A stretch of DNA of 64,000 nt, taken from positions 72,125,001 to 72,189,000 of the forward strand of contig CM044312.1 in assembly GCA_024291935.2 (NCBI GenBank). Direction: 5' to 3'. Positions 13,742 to 26,297 of this stretch are shown piece after piece (within the stretch, counting starts at the first letter, position 1; the number at the start of each line of letters is the position of its first letter). Both the position numbers and the translations under genes were made by a program. The notes beneath the pieces are model-generated. The model was not told the DNA's origin. It did no database searches and saw nothing but the letters and a program-made list of their open reading frames with translations. This stretch comes from Okapia johnstoni (taxonomy: Eukaryota > Chordata > Mammalia > Artiodactyla > Giraffidae).

Positions 13742-13750
13742 TATATATAG
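13703..13750. repeat. (TA)n microsatellite
   Basis: Almost pure TA repeat with a short cacacata interruption in the second half. Likely length-variable. It is AT-rich intronic sequence with no gene signal. Confidence 0.95.
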
Positions 13751-14742
13751 ATACTTTTGTAAATAGAACTTGAATATTCTATTTTAGTTGAAAACATAAG
13801 TATAGTTCTGTTTAGCAATCTTTTGATGTACAATTTTGATCCCTTTTTTGGGGGAGTATGATTCACTGATTATATAGTTCACAGTTGTCTTTTTTGCATA
13901 GTTAAAATGAACCCCTTATTTCCAGTTTCTTTTTTTTTTTTTCAACTAAAGATACTTGCAAAGGAATCTAAGTGAAAAATCCTCTTAGATTTTTTTTTTC
14001 TCCTCTCTGTTGAAGAGTTTCTCACATTGATCTAATTCAGTGGCCATTTTTAGCAGCTTGCTTTATTGCATTTTTCCAAGGCACCCAACTTAGTTTTTAG
14101 GAGGAAACCAAAGCAGATAAAAAACAAAACACAAACCCTTTTATTTTGTATATTAATATATTGACTGGCATAATGTTTCATTAATTTTTTTTTTTAATTC
14201 AAATGTGAAACAGCACAGGAAAGAAAAGAATAGGCCTATGGGATAAGCAAAGATTTCTGGTTATTCTCCATTAGCCACCGTCCCTTGATAGGACACATTG
14301 GCACACAGATAGTGACTGTATTTCCCAGCTTTACTGGCGTGAAACTAGGAAGATAAGTTCTGCTCATGGGGATGTGAAGGGAAACAAGACACAACTTCGG
14401 GGTTGTCCCCTTAAAGGGAAAGCACATTCCCTCCACTTTCTCTACTTGCTGTCACCCTCAATGACTGCAAGTTCATGTACCAGTGAGATCCTGAACAGAT
14501 CCCTGTACCTGAGTAGGAAGCCTTGTCAGGAAGATGGCAGAGCAATAAGGTAGAAGATGCTTGAGCCTCTCAGTGCCGGCCCTGGATGACTCACATATGG
14601 ACTGCTGAGTGAAAGAGCGATGGAATTCTTTCTCTCTTGTTTAAACCACTTCCATTGCCTGAACAGAATCGTCATTAAAACTTTAAGGTACATGTGTACA
14701 TGCCAAAAGCGTGGTGCCCCCATGGTATTGATTTAATCTGAG

Positions 14743-14921
14743 ATTGAAGGCAGGAGGAGAAGGGATGACAGAGGATGAGATGGTTGGATGGCATCACCGA
14801 CTCGATGGACATGGGTTTGGGTGGACTCTGGGAGTTGGTGATGGACAGGGAGGCCTGGCGTGCTGTGGTTCATGGGGTCGCAAAGAGTCGAACACGACTG
14901 AGTGACTGAACTGAACTGAGT
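14743..14921 (+). mobile_element. BovB LINE 3' terminal fragment
   Basis: Only the last ~180 bp of BovB, from ggcaggaggagaagggatga to the tail gtgactgaactgaactgag. 5'-truncated. Confidence 0.92.
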
Positions 14922-16112
14922 CGATAAAAGTAGAACAGGTAGTATGTGCATTGGATTATGTACTGAAGGGAAGTGTTTGAAGTGGTGAAAGGATGGAGTC
15001 AGCTCACATCAGGTGTGAGATATGTCATCCTAGTCAGGTTTATGATTCCTCTGAACAGGCTGTGAAGATACTGTGTAAAATTTGGGATGTTTGATAGGGG
15101 AAAGTATAATATCCATGTCTTTTAAAAAATATGCGTAAAGATTATTGCCTATAAATTGAGTAACAAAATTCACAGTATTTTATTTTAATCTAAAGTCAAC
15201 TTACTTCCTGCTGATTAGTAGAGAAAATAATAAAATGATCAATGCTGCTTAAGCTTTAGTCCAGTCTGATTATTGAACAATCATTTATGCAGTGTTCAGA
15301 TAAAAATGTTTCATCCTTTGCATCGTTCCTTCCTGCTGTTCTCCCTAATTGGTAGCGGGGCAGTGAGTGGGATGGGAGGGAAGAGTGACTTCCTTGGACT
15401 CACTGAAGTGGGGATAGGGTTCTGGTCCCTTAGATTTAATACGCTCTTCTTTGCTTCCGCTGGTCATGGAGGTGATAGTTTTCACCTTGATGCTCCTAGA
15501 ATCATAATTGAAGTCTCTGGTGCTATAACTCAGCCTGCTTAGAGCCTGCCTGCTCTAGATGCCTCTTAGCGCAGCCCTCAGAATCTCTCTCCTGAGTCTT
15601 TGTAGAGCCGTAGTCTTGGTGGTTTTCTCGCCTGCCATATTGGGCCATGGAGCAGGCCTGGCATATCTCTGCTCAGTTTTCACACTCCCTAGGAATTAGC
15701 TGTGTTTTGGTTGGAAAAGTTCAGCCCCAGTTGCTCCCTGCCTAAATATGGTGTGGTCCTTTTTATTGCCGATGTTAATAAGGGGCTCCACTTGGGAGAA
15801 AGTCTGGAGGAGGAATGGAGCAGGCATGATCATGAAACTTTTGGAAGTGAAAGTGATTTGCTGTGATTAGAATGTGAGATTTATGTGCATGAGTGATGAG
15901 ATTGGAATGTGGGTTGAAGCAAAGGAGATTAAAGAAGATGATGTTATTCAGCTTTAATCATAGAGATATGACCAAAGTTTTCTAAATAAATTGCATCATT
16001 TTGATTCAGTCTTACAGTGTAAAAATTAGGAATTATACAGATATTTGAGGCATAAAATTGCATTATTCAGATACAAACACTTTTCGGTATATTTCTTTCA
16101 AGGTACTTTTTA

Positions 16113-16230
16113 TTGGTGTGCACGCTCAGTTGTGTCTGATTCTTTGCAACCCCATGGACTGTAGCCCCCTCAGGCTCCTCTATCAGTGAAATTTTCCAGG
16201 CAAGAATACTGAAGTGGGTTGCCTTTTCCT
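16113..16230 (-). mobile_element. Bov-type SINE fragment
   Basis: Reversed Bov body (cagttgtgtctgattctttg, then ccaggcaagaatactgaagt). The tRNA head is missing. Confidence 0.85.
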
Positions 16231-16737
16231 TCTTTGTTTGGTATGGATATTTGTATATCTAGAGTTTAAAACTACTATATATGTTTGTTTTTTCTCTGTA
16301 AGTTGTGTTTGAGTCCTTTGCTATTTAGAAATTGGTTTTTTTCTTGTCATTTAATGTTAATCTATTATGAATTTTAAAAATATACAGTATCTTTTTCTCT
16401 GATGTCTTTGTCTGGTTTTGCTATCAGGGTGATAGTGGCCTCATAGAATGAGTTCAGAAATGCTCCTTCATCTGCAATTTTTTGAATAGCTTCAGAAGGA
16501 TAGCTGTTAACTCTTCACTAAATATTTGGTAGAATTCACCTGTTAGGCCATCTGGTCCTGGATTTTTGTTTTAAAATTACTGATTCAATTTCAGTTATGG
16601 TAATTGTCCTGTTCATATTTTCTGTTTCTTCCTGGTTCAGTTTTCAATTTCAGAGAAATTGAACCTTTCTAAGAATTTGTCCATTTCTTCTGGGTTGTCC
16701 ATTTTATTAGCATATAATTGCCCACATGGTGGTATTG

Positions 16738-16940
16738 ATCACTCAGTCGTGTCCAACTCTTACGACCCCACAGATTGTAGCCCACCAGGCTCCTCTGTCC
16801 ATGGAATTCTCCAGGCAAGAATGCTGAAGTGGGTTTCCATCCCCTTCTCCAGAAGATGTTCCTGACCCAGGGATTGAACCCAGGTCTCCTGCATTGCAGG
16901 CAGATTCTTTACTGTATGAGCTACAGGGAAGTAGTCTCTT
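16738..16940 (-). mobile_element. Bov-tA SINE nested in L1
   Basis: Reversed Bov-tA running from gtcgtgtccaactcttacga to the reversed tRNA head (tctcctgcattgcaggcaga). L1 ORF2 antisense sequence lies on both sides. Confidence 0.92.
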
Positions 16941-17491
16941 ACTTTTGTGTGCCATTTGTAACTTTTCCTTTTTCATTTCTTATTTCATTCAGACCCTCTC
17001 TCTTTTTTTCTTGATGATTCTAGCTACAGGTTTATTGATTTTGTTAATTTTTTCAAAGAACCAACTGTTAGCTTGATTGACCTTTTCTACTGTTTTTGTA
17101 GTCTCTATTTCATTAATTTTTGCCCTGATGTTTATGATTTCTCTCCTATTAACTTTGGATTTTTGTTTGTAGTTCTTTCCTTGGTAGCTTTAGGTGTAAG
17201 GTTAGGTTGCTTATTTGAGATTTTTCTTGTTCCCTGAGGGTAAGCTTGTATGGTGTAAATTTCTTCTTAGAACTGCTTTTCCTACATGCTGTAGGTTTTG
17301 GATTATTGTGATTTCATTTTTATTTGTCTGTAGGTGTTTTTTGATTTTCTCTTTGAGTTTTTCAGTGCTTCATTGCTTGTTTAGTAACATATTGTTTAAT
17401 ATCCATATGTTTGTACTTTTGCAGTTTTTTTTTTCCTTGTAGTTGGTTTTTAGCCTCATAGTATTATGTGATTCCAGTATATTTATATTCA

Positions 17492-17556
17492 GTCAGTTCA
17501 GTTCAGTCGCTCAGTCGTGTCCAACTCTTTGCGACCCCATGAACCACAGCATGCCA
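17492..17556 (-). mobile_element. BovB or Bov-A 3' tip
   Basis: About 65 bp of reversed BovB 3' terminus (cagttcagttcagtcgctca, then ctttgcgaccccatgaacca). It ends exactly where the mariner-type element begins. Confidence 0.8.
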
Positions 17557-17627
17557 TTGGGTTGGCAAAAAAGTTTGTTCAGGTTTTTCTGTAAAATGTT
17601 TCTCAGATGAACTTTTTGGCCAACCCA
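17557..17627. mobile_element. Mariner-type miniature inverted-repeat element
   Basis: 71 bp with terminal inverted repeats ttgggttggcaaaaaagttt and the matching end aactttttggccaaccca. The repeat is typical of ruminant mariner copies (family recognition from memory). It has no coding capacity and is nested in the L1. Confidence 0.82.
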
Positions 17628-18015
17628 GTATTTACCAAGGTTTGCTTTGTGGCTCAGCATATGGTCTGTCCTGCAGAATGTTCCATATGCACATGAAAGG
17701 AATGTGGATTCTGCTGCTTTAGATGAGATGCTCTATAAATATCAATTAAGTCCATCAGATGTAATTTGTCATTTAAGGTATGTGTTTTTCCTTATTGATT
17801 TTCTCTCTGGGCGATCTGTCCCTTGATGTAAGCGGAGAGTGCTGAAGTCCCACTGTTATTGTGTTACTGTCAATTTCTCATTTTATGTCTGCTAACATTT
17901 ACCTTATATATTGAGGTTTCTCCTTTGTTGGATTGGAGATACACACACAAACACAATTGTTATATCTACTTTTTGGTTGATTCTTTGATTATTAGTGTCT
18001 TTCTTTGTCTCTTTT

Positions 18016-18512
18016 TTTAAAATTAATTTATTTTAATTGGAGGCTAATTGCTTTATAATATTGTGGTGGTTTTGCCATACATTGACATGAATCAGCCACA
18101 GGTGTACATGTGTCCCTGCCCCCTGCCATCTCCCTCCCCATCCCTGGTTCTTCCAGCGCACCTACTTTGAGTGCCCTGTTTCATGCATTGAGCTTGGATT
18201 GGTGATTTATTTCACATATGGAAATATACATGTTTCAATGCTATTCTCTCAAGTCATCCCACCCTCACCTTCTCCCACAGGTCCAAAAGTCTGTTTTATA
18301 TCTGTGTCTCTTTTGCTGTCTTGCATACAGGGTCATCATTACCATCTTTCTAAATTCCATATATATGTATTAATATACTGTATTGGTGTTTTTTCTTTCT
18401 GACTTACTTCACTCTGTATAATAGGCTCCAGTTTCATCCACCTCATTAGAACTGATTCAAATGCATTCTTTTTAATAGCTGAGCAATATTCCATCGTGTA
18501 TATGTACCAGAA
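18016..18512 (-). mobile_element. Younger L1 3' end nested in older L1
   Basis: 5'-truncated L1 3' end in reverse (ttggaggctaattgctttat and later ataggctccagtttcatcca). It is flanked by a perfect 17-bp target-site duplication, ctttctttgtctctttt, at 17999-18015 and 18513-18529, and splits the older L1 ORF2. Confidence 0.92.
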
Positions 18513-19537
18513 CTTTCTTTGTCTCTTTTGACAGTCTTTTATTTTAAAGTCTGTTTTGTCTGATATTAAATATTTCTACTCTTTATTTTGATTTTCATGT
18601 GTGTGGAATACCTTTTTCCACCCCTGATTTCAGTTTGCATGTGTCTCTAGATCTGAAGTGGGTTGCTTGTGAGCAGCAGGTATACAGGTCCTGTTTTTTT
18701 GTATCAGATTGTACTACAAAGTTACAGTAATTAAAGCAGTGTGGTACTGGCACAAAAGCAGATATATAGATCAGTGGAATAGGATAGAAAGCCCAGAAAT
18801 AAACCCATGCATTTATGATCAATTAATCTACGATAAATTAGGCAAGAATTTATCAATACAGTGGAGGACAGAGAGCCTTCTCAGTAAGTTGTGCTGGACA
18901 AGCTACACACTAGTCATAATGGGCAGCAGTCTACAAACAGGAAAGGCTTGAGAGGATGTGGAGAAAGAGAAAAAGGAACCCTCCTACACTGTTGGTAGGA
19001 ATGTAAATTGGTATAACCACTATGGGAAACAGAATTCAACAGGATACATGCACCCCGATGTTCATAGGAACGCTATGTGCAATAGCCAAGAAATGAAAGC
19101 AACATAAATGTCCATTGATAGATGAATAAAAGGTACGGTGTTGTTACTCAGTCATAAAAAAGAATGAAATGATGCCATTTGCAGCAGCATGGATGGGCCC
19201 AGAGATTATCATGTTAAGTGAAGTAAGTCAGAGGAATACAGATATCATATGATATCACTCATATGTGAAATCTAAAAGAATATATATGAACTTATTAGCA
19301 AAGTAGTAGTAGACTCAGACGTAGAAAACAAACTTATGGTTACCAGAAAATAACAAAGGGGGATAGTGTGGGGAGAAGGGAGAGAAGGAGCTAAATTAGC
19401 AGTTTGGGGTTAACATACACAAACTACTACATAGATAACAGATGAACAACAAGGCCCCACTTATTGTATAGCATAGGGAACTATATTCAATATCTGTAAT
19501 AACCTATAATGGAAAAGAATCTGAAAAAGAATACATG

Positions 19538-19661
19538 TGGGGACTTCCCTTGTGGTCCATTGATTAACACTCCAAGCTCTCAATGCAGGGGGTGTGGGTT
19601 CAATCCTTGATCAGGGAACTAAGATCCAGTATGCCACATGATGTGGTCAAAAAAAAAAAAG
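19538..19661 (+). mobile_element. CHR-type SINE
   Basis: Reads ggggacttcccttgtggtcc, then gtgggttcaatccttgatca, and ends in a run of 12 As after atgtggtca. This is the pattern of the CHR family shared by whales, hippos and ruminants. Inserted in the L1 3' UTR. Confidence 0.82.
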
Positions 19662-21805
19662 TTCAATTAAAAGAATTTTGTGTGTGTGTTTGTGTAACTG
19701 AATCAGTTTGCTGTGCATCTGGGGGGAAAAAAAGAAATCTACATTTTGATATTCATTAATTACTGATAGTTTTCCCTATTCTATAGTTTGCCTTTTGACT
19801 TAATTTATGGTAATTTTTTTAAACATTTACAGGTTTGGGGACTTTTTAGTTTGTTTTCTTTATATATCTATATATTAAAATATATATATGTATAGATATA
19901 TATTTGCTTGTATATTTACACCTAGACAGCTTTTAAAAATTAGCATAAAAGGCTGTTTCAGAATCAGAGAAACCTAACCTGACCATGGCCTAAAGAAGAT
20001 AGGTGTTTAGTTCTCTCATATAATGGATCTAAGATTAAGTAGTGCTGGGGTGCTCTGCCTTGCATGACGATTCAGGGACCCACATTCCTGCCTTCTTATT
20101 GCCCTACTGTCCTTGGACATTGTCGTAATTCTCCCAGTTGGAACAAGACCACAGGGACACCTATTTTCTGGCTAGGAAACAGGAACAGGAATGATAGAGT
20201 CCAAGCCTGCATTTTCCTTTTAGACACATAGTGATTTGATGAGAAATGTGGGGATATGGCTATACCCAGCAGCAAGTAAGGATGAGCAGGATAGTCTCTA
20301 GCTGCCATGCTCTCAGCCACTGCTCATTGTAATAGAAGAAGAGAACCTGCTTTTTTTTTTCTTTATGAACCTGTTTTTCATGGTCAGTCACAGCCTTCCA
20401 CTCATTTCTTGATTTGGTCTTCCAACAGAATTCTATTCTCCTTTTCCATGGTTCATATAAATATTCAGTTACATTTTCTTATGCTTTCTTCATGTTGTGT
20501 ATTCCTCTTCCCTGCTCTCTACTTCCTCCGTTTCTGCCATCCAGCCAGTGAATAAATGTGTTCCTGCTATTAGGGATGTCATGGTGACAAAAACCAAGTG
20601 GTCTCTTCCCTCATAGCTCACAGTCCAGCGGGTGAGAAAGACATTAAATCTGTGGTTTTAGGAGGGATCAGTGGACTCGGGAGTCCCCTGAGACCATTTT
20701 CATAATAGTAAGATACTGTTTGCATTTTCTATTGTGTCATTTGCTCTGATGGTACCAAAGTAATAATCGGTCAAACTGCTGAATCACGTCAGTAGCACTG
20801 GGTTGTACCAATGGTCCTTGTATTCTTCACTACTATGCACTTGTGATTAAAAAATACTGAAGTCATAAACATTATTTTTATTAAATGTTGACCATTGAGT
20901 AAATAACTCTTTAATATTCTGTGTGACCAAATGGGAAGTACTTCCAGACTGCTGTTGCACTTGTCTTGAGAGAGAGCAGTTGTGTGATTGCTTGAGCTGT
21001 GAATTGAACTAGATACTGTTTTCCTGGAATACCATTCCATTTTCACTTGAAAGACAGAAAAATTATGGTTAATCCGACTTGGGATTTGGCAGTTAGTCAG
21101 TTGTCACTTCTAGGAAAACAGCAAACAGTATTTGTTGGCAATAATAAAATGTGAGCTTTCAAACAAAAATAAATAAGTAAATTCAAATTTTATAACCTTG
21201 TCCCTACCGCTGGGAGCTTGATACCATTTCACCTAAAGCTTTTTCTGGTGACGTTATGTGTAATGTTACAGTAAAGGCAATGTAAACATAAATGCTTTTT
21301 TTAAAAATATTGAAAATATGTCGACATTCAGTTCTCTGTAATTTAGTGAACTAATTTCCACATCAGACATGGATAAAAGATCCATTCCAAGTACAAGATA
21401 AACCAATGGATTTTAAGCTACCAAAGTATAAAAAGTCCAAAGAAATGCATTATAGTCAAACTTTAAGCTACTCTTTTCAAATTTTGCTATATAATCAATG
21501 AAAACTATCCACAGTTATCTGCAAATGCTATTAAAATGCTCTTTCATTTTCTGACTACATTATTATGTGAAAATGGATTTTCTTCACTCAACCATAGTAA
21601 TATATTGTATCACATTAAATGTAGACATAGATATGAGAATCTAGAATTTGCAGAAAAGTAAAAGAATATTACTTGTTTCACTTATAGGAGGAGGAGGAAA
21701 ATAGAAATATTTCATAAAAATAATGAGCTTTTTATAACTCATCAGCAACTTAATCACTATAATTACTTTGATCACAAGAGAAAAGAGGTGACCTTTCTAC
21801 CTAAC

Positions 21806-22200
21806 TGGTTCTCAGTCCCTAGCTTGTATTAGAATCACTTGGAAGGGTTGTTAAAACATGGGTTCCTGGGCCCCACTCCCAGAGTTTGAGTTGCTAAGTT
21901 CTGGGTGGGACCTGAGAATGCACACTTCTTTCTTTTTTTTAACTTTTTATTTTACATTGCAGCATAGCTGATTAAAAATGTTGTGATAGTTTCAGGTGGA
22001 CAGCAGAGGGACTCAGCTATACATACAGAAGTATCCACCTCCCCTAAACTCCCCTCCCACCCAGGCTGCCACATGACATTCCTCTGTCAGTGGACATTTA
22101 GGTTGCTTCCATGTCTTGGCTATTGTAAGCAGAGAATGCATATTTCCTAAGGGTTGCTGATACTGCTGGTCTTTAGATTGTAGTTTTAGAACCACTGTTC
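21806..22200 (+). mobile_element. MER5A DNA transposon split by an L1 fragment
   Basis: Left part contains gggccccactcccagagttt and gtgggacctgagaatgca. The right part resumes at tgctgatactgctggtcttt and ends ttagaaccactgttctgg. An antisense L1 3' end (21928-22131) lies between diverged duplicates gagaatgcacactt (21914-21927) and gagaatgcatattt (22132-22145). Confidence 0.78.
21928..22131 (-). mobile_element. L1 3' end inserted in MER5A
   Basis: Reversed L1 tail starting with a T run, then atttcaggtggacagcaga-like sequence (tagtttcaggtggacagcag). Bordered by the 14-bp duplicates listed under the MER5A copy. Confidence 0.75.
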
Positions 22201-22421
22201 TGGCTCTTTATTGGACAAAGCTGATTGAGCTGCCATTTGAGGAAAGGAAAGAAAAAAAGATAAATAGTACAGGTGTAAAGATAATGGCTGGAAGTGGCCT
22301 TAGTTGTCAGAAATTTGGAAATTAACTAAAAATTAAGCAGGAGAGCATGTCCAGAATGATTCAGTACCTGATACTTTGCCCTACTAACACGCCGATATAA
22401 CGAGTTAGCTTACCCCAGTTT

Positions 22422-22539
22422 TGTTTTGTTTTGTTTTGTTTTTGGCCAAGCCCTGATGCTTGTAGGATCTTAGTTCCCCCACCTAGGATGGAACACAGGC
22501 TCTTGGCAGCCCTAACTACTGGACCATCAGAAAATCCCC
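22422..22539 (-). mobile_element. CHR-type SINE
   Basis: A (TTTTG)n run, then the reversed CHR body (ggatcttagttcccccacct) and the reversed head. Imperfect flanking duplicates accccagttt (22412-22421) and acctcagttt (22540-22549) support a single insertion. Confidence 0.75.
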
Positions 22540-25365
22540 ACCTCAGTTTCATGGTTACTAGTAGAAGACGTGAGAGTCTTGGTTCAGAGACAAAAATGAG
22601 TATATTACAGCAATTGCAGTTGCCATTAGGGCAATTTACCAAGCCCTGATTCCCTAAGGCAACAAGAAGAGAGCCATGGCTACACAATCTATGAGTTATG
22701 TTGCAGTAGAGGAGCCCTGAAGTTAGGGATCCTCAGTACTTTTTTCATAATGTGCAGTGCCTGGGAATTTGTCCCAGAGGATATGTTATCTTTATTATTC
22801 TGGACAGCAAAGAGACCTGCTCTCGGTTCCAGAGGAGAGCCTTATCTCTGACTTCAAAGACTGTTCTCTACATAAACATCCTTGAAAAGATGATTGAGGA
22901 CAAAGGCAGTTGCTGCCTCTGCTCATGTACGTTCAGGAATGTGAGAGACCCATGGAGAGTTGTACAGCAACGTAGGAAGAGTTGCGAGTTTGTATATTAT
23001 ATTACGCAGTAGTCCTTACTAGTAAACAGCTAAGCAAAAACCTGAGAGCAATTAGACTTGAGTTTTAGAAAATGCGATGTATGACTCCCTAATAAAGGAA
23101 ACCTTTCCCTCCTGTGTGGTACCAAATCATTTTCACAAATGTGTGTAACTGTCATTGGGAACAAAGTTCTCATGCTTTACAGATCGTCTATGAGCTATAA
23201 AATCAAACAGTTTTATAAAATATATACGAAAATTTAAAAGGTAAATATGAATTTAGACAAATAGTGATACATTAGTCACAGTAAACTGCACTTACAATAT
23301 GACTCTTGGATTAAGGCATACCTCTTCTACAGTGGGCTATATGATGACTAATTTTCCCACATCTGTTCTCTGTCTAAACTTCTGTAACTTTTCTTTTGTA
23401 AAGGATCTAGTAATTATCATTTGACCTTTACTTGCTGCAAATGCATCATTAATCTCCTTTGTTTTCCCCTCATTAGCTAAACATAATTAAAGTAATACTG
23501 TTTGGCACAGGGTTAGTCCAAAACTCTTTTCAGGTCCTTGTGACAGAACACAAACTCATAACTGACTCATAGCTTGGAAATTAAGTTGAAATTGTCTTCA
23601 GTTCTGACTAGAGTGGTGTCTTTTCTCCTTCTCCCAAGTCAGTCCTGGTTTGTGCTTCCGCCCCCTGTAACTCTCAGCAGTGCCCCACTTCCTATGGTCA
23701 TTTGTAATGTGATTTCCTAAATGTGACTGAAGGCTCAGGGGTGCTTCAGGCTTTTCTCATCCTAGCTGTCTTTTAGTGCTGCTTCCCTCTGTTCTGGCTC
23801 CATTCTTTCATAGTGTCTTCCATGATGTGATCATGGAAAATGACTTCTATGGACCAGATTTCACATTATCCTTTGCTGTGATTTGTTTCTTTAACTTTCA
23901 CAGGGAAGATCTCCGGCACCTAGATCTCATTCCTTCCTTGGAGGGGGGGAAACAAAATCACTGCATCCAAACTGATTTTTTTTGTTAAACTTTTAGTATA
24001 TTTTATGTATATCGTATATGAATATATTTACATATATTTCTAAAATGTTTTTGATGGTTTGTAAAAGATCTATAAAAATAGGGAGTTTTATTCTCAGACT
24101 CAACTGTGATTAGCCTGCTGGAAACACATGGGTCTTTCTTTGGATAATGGGGTCTAGTGCTTGACAGCCATATTGGATAGAGTCATGCTCAGACACCTTC
24201 TCAAGCAAGGTACAATATTTGGCACTTGCTTGAGTATCTTAGGACCTGTAAACACAAACTCAAATACAGATCCTGAAATTCAGTCATATAGAGGCATTCA
24301 AATGACTGAGGATTTCTTAAAATATTCTTGTTACACAAAAACCAAACACTGAATTAATTCTTGCAGAAAACTTGTAAACTCTCAGGAGAATGCTTGTAGC
24401 ACCAGTCCTTTATCCTTCCTCACCCTCACCTTGGATTCTGCAGAACTGACTCTCAGAAACATTGATTCCTCAGTTCAGTTAGCTACTTTTGTGGTCTCTT
24501 TGACTAGGCTGCCAGGAAAAAGTTTCCTGTGTTGCCCACAATTCTCCTTTCTTTCGTCCTCCCTTTCTAGGGTAGCCTTGCATGTGTAATCATTCTTGCT
24601 CAGTGTTACAGTGTGATCCCTATTTGAGATGTGAATGGCTTGGGGAGTGATTTTATGGGGAATTAATATTTAGAGAAAGGGGATGATTTGGGGGGAATCT
24701 ATAGATTCTGATGTTTACAGTCACTATTTTTATATCCCAGAATGTCAGAGAAATCTCATAAAATGTATGTATTCATATAAATCTAAGTCCAGCTTACAGC
24801 TAAATAAGAAAGGTTTCTAGATTATTATCTATGTTGGGGACTTATAATTAAAAATAAAGTCTTCTCTCAACCCAGAAAACATCTTCACAACAGTAGTGGA
24901 GAAAGAAAACTTTTTTTTTTTAATTGAATGGATTGCATCACAGGCAGTCCATTAAGAGACTGCAGAGACAGAAAGGTATCTCTCACCCACTTACGTAGCC
25001 AAGTGGATACAACCTATTACATACATGTTTTCAAGATAAACAACTAGTTGCTAAATGACAGGCTTTATAACACCTTATGTCACACACAGTTCATCATAAC
25101 TTTACTGGGTAATTGAAATAATAATGATTTAGCTAATTGGCCTTGTCCAGAAGAGAAATGAGCTTATCTTGTGATGAGGTAGTTTTGCAACTTGGAGCAA
25201 GATATTCAACCAAGTTAGACTTCTGCTCACCTGCAGAAATGGGTAGTTAGGGGTACTATGTCCCTGATGTTTACCTTTCAAAGAGATGATTCTCAGGTCC
25301 TTGAGAAAGACATTCTCCATCATAAAGCTGACAAAAATGGCCTATTTCGTTTTCCAAAGGGAATA

Positions 25366-25529
25366 CAGTTGTTCTTGGGTATCTACAGGTGACTGGTTCC
25401 AGGACCTGCCACAGATTCAACCATCCTGAGAGTCTGTGTGTAGTGCTGTGTGAATGTACTGAAAAAAAAAAAAATCCATGTGTAAGTGAACCCATTCAGT
25501 TCAAACCCAGGTTGTTCGAGGGTCAACTG
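25366..25529. mobile_element. Tigger/MER2-type DNA transposon relic
   Basis: 164 bp beginning cagttgttcttgggtatcta and ending ttcgagggtcaactg, with TA on both sides (25364-25365 and 25530-25531). Tigger elements duplicate TA and have ends of the cagttg type. Non-coding. Confidence 0.72.
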
Positions 25530-25667
25530 TACATACATTTCAAAGAGAGGGGAAAGTTTTGCTTACATTAAGAACTATTCTAAAGTAAATATCCTAAGAG
25601 GAAGGGAGAGAGATTTTCCTTTACTTCCATCAGGGATAATTTAAGCCTCTTTAATTTATATTGGCCC

Positions 25668-26172
25668 TTTGCTGTTGTTCAGTTGCTAACTGTGTCCAAC
25701 TCTTTGCAACCCTATGGACCGCAGCGTGGCAGGCTTCCCTGTCCTTCATGATCTCCCAGAGTTTGCACAAACTCATGCCCATTGACTCAATGATGCCATC
25801 CACCTATCTCATCCATTGTCACGCCCTTCTCCTTCAATCTTTCCTGGCATCAGGGCCTTTTCCCGTGAGTCAGCTCTTCGCATCAGGTGGCCAAAGTATT
25901 GGAGCTTCAGCTTCCACATCAGTCCTTCCAGTGAATATTCAGGACTGATTTTCTTTAGGATGGACTGGTTGGATCTCCTTGCAGTCCAAGGGACTCTCAA
26001 GAGTCTTCTCCAACACCACAGTTCACAAGCATCAATTCTTCGGCACTCAGTCTTCTTATGGTCCAACTCTCACATCCATACCTGACTACTGGAAAAACCA
26101 TAGCTTTAACTGGATGGACCTTTGTTGGCAAAGTGATGTCTGCTTTTTAATACACTGTCTAGATTTGTCACA
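25668..26172 (-). mobile_element. BovB LINE 3' fragment
   Basis: Antisense 3' end. The minus strand gives [20 protein letters not shown] and the following C-terminal ORF region. Truncated at about 26172. A plus-strand BovB begins only about 130 bp to the right. Confidence 0.92.
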
Positions 26173-26297
26173 TTTGCCCTTGCATCCTCTTTATGTGCTT
26201 CTGTCTTAAAAATAAGGACCTTGTGTTATTAATCTTACAGTAGCTTTGTGATTAAACAGAAGTAACTTTAAATGCACTTGTAAATTTGGTTTTATTA

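Larger units (their letters stand above)
16395..19735 (+). mobile_element. L1 LINE with inverted 5' segment, carrying nested insertions
   Basis: From about 16395 to 18706 the sequence is L1 ORF2 in reverse. Read on the minus strand it runs from the endonuclease region (near 18600) into the start of the reverse transcriptase (ccaggaccagatggccta at about 16545-16562). At about 18707 the orientation switches, and the C-terminal ORF2 and 3' UTR follow on the plus strand (attaaagcagtgtggtactg to gtgtaactgaatcag). This order is that of a plus-strand L1 whose 5' part was inverted on insertion. Roughly the RT core is missing at the switch. Nested inside are a Bov SINE, a BovB tip, a mariner MITE, a younger L1 end and a CHR SINE. 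Confidence 0.85.

Noticed and set aside
13703..13750. Possible functional AT-rich element
   Set aside because: Simple TA repeat with no other signal around it.
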